DNA from: Streptomyces sp. PKU-EA00015
GTDB lineage: Bacteria; Actinomycetota; Actinomycetes; Streptomycetales; Streptomycetaceae
DNA: 64,000 nucleotides
Assembly (NCBI RefSeq): GCF_013387495.1
Contig: NZ_JABZEE010000007.1
Coordinates: 124,001 to 188,000, forward strand
Reading direction: 5' to 3'
This document shows positions 55,850 to 64,000 of this stretch, piece by piece; within the stretch, counting starts at the first letter, position 1, and each line of letters opens with the position of its first letter. The notes below the pieces were generated by a model, which was not told the DNA's origin, searched no databases, and worked only from the letters and a program-made list of their open reading frames with translations. The position numbers were made by a program, and so were the translations under genes.

Positions 55850-58800
55850 TTGGCCGCCTCGCGCAACGCCTCGACCGCGAATACGAACAACGGCGCAAGC
55901 ACTGCCCCGCTGCGCATCTCCTTTGCAAAGATCAAGGAGCCCCTCGAGGTTCCGAACCTGCTCGCACTGCAGACCGAGAGCTTTGACTGGCTGCTCGGCA
56001 ATGCGGCGTGGAAGGCTCGTGTCGAGGCGGCTCTCGAAAGCGGACAGGACGTCCCCACCAAGTCCGGTCTGGAAGAGATCTTCGAGGAGATCTCGCCGAT
56101 CGAGGACTTCTCCGGGTCGATGTCGCTGACCTTCCGCGACCACCGCTTCGAGCCTCCGAAGAACTCGATCGACGAGTGCAAGGAGCGCGACTTCACGTAC
56201 GCCGCCCCGCTCTTCGTCACCGCCGAGTTCACCAACAACGAGACCGGCGAGATCAAGTCCCAGACGGTCTTCATGGGCGACTTCCCGCTCATGACCAACA
56301 AGGGCACCTTCGTCATCAACGGCACCGAGCGTGTCGTCGTGTCGCAGCTCGTGCGCTCGCCGGGTGTCTACTTCGACTCCTCCATCGACAAGACGTCCGA
56401 CAAGGACATCTTCACGGCCAAGATCATCCCGTCCCGGGGTGCCTGGCTGGAGATGGAGATCGACAAGCGCGACATGGTCGGTGTCCGCATCGACCGGAAG
56501 CGCAAGCAGTCCGTCACCGTCCTGCTCAAGGCGCTCGGCTGGACGACCGAGCAGATCCTCGAGGAGTTCGGCGAGTACGAGTCCATGCGCGCCACCCTGG
56601 AGAAGGACCACACCCAGGGCCAGGACGACGCGCTGCTCGACATCTACCGCAAGCTGCGCCCGGGCGAGCCGCCGACGCGTGAGGCTGCTCAGACGCTGCT
56701 CGAGAACCTCTACTTCAACCCGAAGCGCTACGACCTCGCGAAGGTCGGCCGCTACAAGGTGAACAAGAAGCTCGGCGCCGACGAGCCGCTGGACGCCGGT
56801 GTCCTGACCACCGACGACGTCATCGCCACCATCAAGTACCTGGTCAAGCTGCACGCCGGCGAGACCGAGACGGTCGGCGAGAACGGCACGCAGATCGTCG
56901 TCGAGACCGACGACATCGACCACTTCGGCAACCGCCGTCTGCGCAACGTCGGCGAGCTCATCCAGAACCAGGTCCGCACGGGTCTGGCTCGTATGGAGCG
57001 CGTCGTGCGCGAGCGCATGACCACGCAGGACGTCGAGGCGATCACGCCGCAGACCCTGATCAACATCCGGCCGGTCGTCGCCTCCATCAAGGAGTTCTTC
57101 GGCACCAGCCAGCTGTCGCAGTTCATGGACCAGAACAACCCGCTGTCGGGTCTCACCCACAAGCGCCGTCTGTCGGCTCTTGGCCCGGGTGGTCTCTCCC
57201 GTGAGCGGGCCGGCTTCGAGGTCCGTGACGTGCACCCGTCGCACTACGGCCGCATGTGCCCGATCGAGACCCCCGAAGGCCCGAACATCGGTCTGATCGG
57301 CTCGCTCGCGTCCTACGGCCGGGTCAACGCGTTCGGCTTCGTCGAGACTCCGTACCGCAAGGTCACCGACGGCCAGGTCACCGACGAGGTCGACTACCTG
57401 ACCGCAGACGAGGAGGACCGCTTCGTCATCGCGCAGGCGAACGCGACCCTCTCCGAGGACCTGCGCTTCACCGAGGCCCGTGTGCTGGTCCGCCGTCGTG
57501 GCGGCGAGGTCGACTACGTCCCGCCGGCCGAGGTCGACTACATGGACGTCTCGCCGCGCCAGATGGTGTCGGTCGCGACCGCCATGATTCCGTTCCTCGA
57601 GCACGACGACGCCAACCGTGCCCTCATGGGCGCGAACATGATGCGCCAGGCCGTTCCGCTCATCAAGGCGGAGGCCCCGCTCGTCGGCACCGGCATGGAG
57701 TACCGCTGTGCCACCGACGCCGGCGACGTCATCAAGGCGGAGAAGGACGGTGTCATCCAGGAGGTCTCGGCCGACTACGTCACCGTCGCGAACGACGACG
57801 GCACGTACACCACGTACCGCATCGCGAAGTTCTCCCGCTCCAACCAGGGCACCTCGGTGAACCAGAAGGTCATCGTCTCCGAGGGCGACCGCGTCGTCGA
57901 GGGCCAGGTCCTCGCCGACGGCCCCGCCACCGAGAACGGTGAGATGGCGCTCGGCAAGAACCTGCTCGTGGCGTTCATGCCGTGGGAGGGTCACAACTAC
58001 GAGGACGCGATCATCCTGTCGCAGCGCCTCGTGCAGGACGACGTCCTCTCCTCGATCCACATCGAGGAGCACGAGGTCGACGCCCGTGACACCAAGCTCG
58101 GCCCCGAGGAGATCACCCGGGACATCCCGAACGTCTCCGAGGAGGTCCTCGCCGACCTCGACGAGCGCGGCATCATCCGTATCGGTGCCGAGGTCGTCGC
58201 CGGCGACATCCTGGTCGGCAAGGTCACGCCCAAGGGTGAGACCGAGCTGACCCCGGAGGAGCGCCTGCTCCGCGCGATCTTCGGCGAGAAGGCCCGTGAG
58301 GTCCGTGACACCTCGCTGAAGGTGCCGCACGGCGAGACCGGCAAGGTCATCGGCGTGCGCGTCTTCGACCGCGAGGAGGGCGACGAGCTTCCCCCGGGCG
58401 TGAACCAGCTGGTCCGCGTCTACGTCGCCCAGAAGCGCAAGATCACCGACGGTGACAAGCTCGCCGGCCGTCACGGCAACAAGGGCGTCATCTCGAAGAT
58501 CCTGCCGATCGAGGACATGCCGTTCCTGGAGGACGGCACCCCGGTCGACATCATCCTCAACCCGCTGGGTGTCCCGTCCCGAATGAACCCGGGACAGGTC
58601 CTGGAGATCCACCTCGGCTGGCTCGCCAGCCGCGGCTGGGACGTCTCCGGTCTGAGCGAGGAGTGGGCCCAGCGTCTGCAGGCCATCGGCGCCGACGACG
58701 TCGCGCCCGGCACCAACGTCGCGACCCCGGTCTTCGACGGTGCCCGCGAGGACGAGCTGGCCGGCCTGCTGCAGCACACCATCCCGAACCGCGACGGCGA

Positions 58801-59335
58801 GCGCATGGTGCTCCCGACCGGTAAGGCGCGTCTGTTCGACGGCCGCTCCGGCGAGCCGTTCCCGGACCCGATCTCCGTCGGGTACATGTACATCCTCAAG
58901 CTCCACCACCTGGTCGACGACAAGCTCCACGCCCGGTCGACCGGTCCGTACTCGATGATCACCCAGCAGCCGCTGGGTGGTAAGGCCCAGTTCGGTGGCC
59001 AGCGATTCGGTGAGATGGAGGTGTGGGCGCTGGAGGCGTACGGCGCCGCCTACGCGCTCCAGGAGCTGCTGACGATCAAGTCCGACGACGTGACCGGCCG
59101 CGTGAAGGTCTACGAGGCCATCGTCAAGGGCGAGAACATCCCCGAGCCCGGCATTCCCGAGTCCTTCAAGGTGCTCATCAAGGAAATGCAGTCGCTCTGC
59201 CTCAATGTGGAGGTGCTGTCCTCGGACGGCATGTCCATCGAGATGCGCGACACGGACGAGGACGTCTTCCGCGCTGCGGAGGAGCTCGGTATCGACCTGT
59301 CCCGGCGCGAGCCGAGCAGCGTCGAAGAGGTCTGA
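55850..59335 (+). CDS. rpoB: DNA-directed RNA polymerase subunit beta
   Basis: 1161 residues from a TTG at 55850, chosen for the GGAAGGA site seven bases upstream and because the product [13 protein letters not shown] is the usual Streptomyces N-terminus; a GTG ten codons upstream is open. The rifampicin region [20 protein letters not shown] then [11 protein letters not shown] is wild-type in sequence. The C-terminus has the switch and clamp parts ([20 protein letters not shown]). Confidence 0.98.
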   Translation: MAASRNASTANTNNGASTAPLRISFAKIKEPLEVPNLLALQTESFDWLLGNAAWKARVEAALESGQDVPTKSGLEEIFEEISPIEDFSGSMSLTFRDHRFEPPKNSIDECKERDFTYAAPLFVTAEFTNNETGEIKSQTVFMGDFPLMTNKGTFVINGTERVVVSQLVRSPGVYFDSSIDKTSDKDIFTAKIIPSRGAWLEMEIDKRDMVGVRIDRKRKQSVTVLLKALGWTTEQILEEFGEYESMRATLEKDHTQGQDDALLDIYRKLRPGEPPTREAAQTLLENLYFNPKRYDLAKVGRYKVNKKLGADEPLDAGVLTTDDVIATIKYLVKLHAGETETVGENGTQIVVETDDIDHFGNRRLRNVGELIQNQVRTGLARMERVVRERMTTQDVEAITPQTLINIRPVVASIKEFFGTSQLSQFMDQNNPLSGLTHKRRLSALGPGGLSRERAGFEVRDVHPSHYGRMCPIETPEGPNIGLIGSLASYGRVNAFGFVETPYRKVTDGQVTDEVDYLTADEEDRFVIAQANATLSEDLRFTEARVLVRRRGGEVDYVPPAEVDYMDVSPRQMVSVATAMIPFLEHDDANRALMGANMMRQAVPLIKAEAPLVGTGMEYRCATDAGDVIKAEKDGVIQEVSADYVTVANDDGTYTTYRIAKFSRSNQGTSVNQKVIVSEGDRVVEGQVLADGPATENGEMALGKNLLVAFMPWEGHNYEDAIILSQRLVQDDVLSSIHIEEHEVDARDTKLGPEEITRDIPNVSEEVLADLDERGIIRIGAEVVAGDILVGKVTPKGETELTPEERLLRAIFGEKAREVRDTSLKVPHGETGKVIGVRVFDREEGDELPPGVNQLVRVYVAQKRKITDGDKLAGRHGNKGVISKILPIEDMPFLEDGTPVDIILNPLGVPSRMNPGQVLEIHLGWLASRGWDVSGLSEEWAQRLQAIGADDVAPGTNVATPVFDGAREDELAGLLQHTIPNRDGERMVLPTGKARLFDGRSGEPFPDPISVGYMYILKLHHLVDDKLHARSTGPYSMITQQPLGGKAQFGGQRFGEMEVWALEAYGAAYALQELLTIKSDDVTGRVKVYEAIVKGENIPEPGIPESFKVLIKEMQSLCLNVEVLSSDGMSIEMRDTDEDVFRAAEELGIDLSRREPSSVEEV

Positions 59336-59459
59336 CGGGCCCGGCCGGGGCTCTCGCGAGGGAGCCCCGGCCGTCCCCGGGACCGTACAGACCACTGATA
59401 CAGAGCCCGTTTTCCGCTGACGCGGAGGGCACAACCCCGAAAGAGGGATTGACGAAAAA

Positions 59460-63371
<3,912 letters not shown>

Positions 63372-63388
63372 GCGGGTCGCTTGAACGA

Positions 63389-63425
63389 CCGAAGGGCGGT
63401 CACCCGGTGGGTGGCCGCCCTTCGG
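63389..63425 (+). terminator. Terminator after rpoC
   Basis: A 17-bp stem CCGAAGGGCGGTCACCC with GGGTGGCCGCCCTTCGG around GGT, 18 bases after the stop. Confidence 0.9.
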
Positions 63426-63537
63426 CGCTCTGGGCCCTTCCCGGGTCCTTTGCGGCCCTTCCCGGGGCGTCCGACGGGCTTTCGGGGCCGCTTTCCGGGG
63501 ATTCCCCGGGGGACAGGGGTGCCCGCGGGCATTTGTT

Positions 63538-63566
63538 TTGACCGATCTCGGTGAGATAGGTACGCT
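63538..63566 (+). promoter_or_regulatory. rpsL: rpsL (str operon) promoter
   Basis: TTGACC (63538-63543), a 17-base spacer and TACGCT (63561-63566), a close fit to the principal-sigma consensus, 193 bases before rpsL. The rest of the 387-base gap (63372-63758) holds the rpoC terminator and the leader; no gene is seen. Confidence 0.7.
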
Positions 63567-63758
63567 CAGACCTTGTGCCTGGGGTGTGCCTGGGCTCGTG
63601 TGCGTGTCCTCAACCGCATGGCGAGTCAGATATCGGCCACCGCAATCTGCGCCTTTTCCGCTCGCGGCGGAGGTCCGCAGCATTCGACACACCCGACCGC
63701 GTGGGTCGGCGACGTTCCAGGTTAGCTTCACTGACGGCACACAGAAACCGGAGAAGTA

Positions 63759-64000
63759 GTGCCTACGATCCAGCAGCTGGTCCGCAAGGGCCGGCAGGAC
63801 AAGGTCGAGAAGAACAAGACGCCCGCACTCGAGGGTTCTCCTCAGCGCCGCGGCGTCTGCACGCGTGTGTTCACGACCACCCCGAAGAAGCCGAACTCGG
63901 CCCTGCGTAAGGTCGCGCGTGTGCGTCTGACCTCCGGCATCGAGGTCACGGCCTACATCCCGGGTGAGGGACACAACCTGCAGGAGCACTCCATCGTGCT
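63759..64000 (+). CDS. rpsL: 30S ribosomal protein S12, 3' end missing
   Basis: 80 complete codons are visible before the window ends; the full protein is about 123 residues. The start [20 protein letters not shown] and the [19 protein letters not shown] loop are standard. The streptomycin-determining Lys in TPKKPNS is wild-type; the second such Lys lies beyond the window. GTG start with GGAGAAG upstream. Opens the str operon. Confidence 0.97.
   Translation, partial: MPTIQQLVRKGRQDKVEKNKTPALEGSPQRRGVCTRVFTTTPKKPNSALRKVARVRLTSGIEVTAYIPGEGHNLQEHSIV

Noticed and set aside
57100..57220. Possible rifampicin-resistance substitutions in RpoB
   Set aside because: The cluster reads as the normal [22 protein letters not shown] sequence with Ser, Asp, His and Ser at the usual places.

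Overview
The window is high-GC actinobacterial chromosome, almost certainly Streptomyces. The evidence is the GC-skewed codon use, frequent GTG starts with GTGA/ATGA overlaps, terminator hairpins mostly without T-tracts, and the order tRNA-Trp-secE-nusG-rplK-rplA-rplJ-rplL-rpoB-rpoC-rpsL preceded by murB, add and aspC. Into this chromosome an integrative and conjugative element of the actinomycete type (AICE, SLP1/pSAM2-like) has inserted at a tRNA-Tyr gene.

Left chromosomal arm (1-15078). A compact nuo operon holds nuoA (partial), B, C, H, I, J, K, L, M and N, and lacks D, E, F and G between C and H. It therefore encodes membrane-arm and connecting subunits of a complex I-like enzyme without the NADH-oxidising module. 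Then come htpX with a yccF-type gene, an APC permease, a glsB-like gene, an overlapping ogt-alkB pair for alkylation repair, yajQ, and the intact tRNA-Tyr.

Integrated element (15029-35026). Two 98-bp direct repeats with one mismatch lie exactly 19,900 bp apart and carry the 3' part of tRNA-Tyr plus its terminator. From 27822 down to 15415 everything reads leftward: a small gene, a DUF2637/Spd membrane protein, a Cys-rich protein, an orphan cytosine-5 DNA methyltransferase, the FtsK-like transfer protein TraB, a DnaJ-zinc-like membrane peptide, two Spd-type membrane proteins, a small conserved protein, a primase-polymerase, a helicase-type Rep, Xis, Int, and a three-gene AT-richer cargo next to attL. 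A GntR repressor gene (28328-28696) is divergent and has a near-perfect 30-bp palindrome upstream. To its right lies a rightward operon: XRE/TPR regulator, RibD-type reductase, RibD-type deaminase and a membrane coiled-coil protein. Beyond it is an AT-richer pentapeptide-repeat membrane protein on the minus strand. The non-coding part of the element is rich in structure: three stem-loop leaders with different stems but related loops, a cluster of CGCTAGCG palindromes at the 3' end of traB, clusters of (C/G)TGTCCGG octamers at the int/xis end and the attR end, and a motif repeated at equal distance from both att sites.

Right chromosomal arm (35027-64000). This holds a UvrA-like ABC protein, a glyoxalase-fold/AraC pair, a GyrI-like protein, an NAD(P)-binding protein, an amidohydrolase, tRNA-Thr and tRNA-Met with rpmG, a hadA/hadB-like dehydratase pair, a TetR/MFS efflux pair with matching operators, murB, a second TetR with a divergent NAD(P)H-binding gene, add, aspC, tRNA-Trp, and the secE-to-rpsL transcription/translation block with promoters, the L10 leader and terminators.

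Functions are assigned from recognisable motifs and gene order only. No database search was run.
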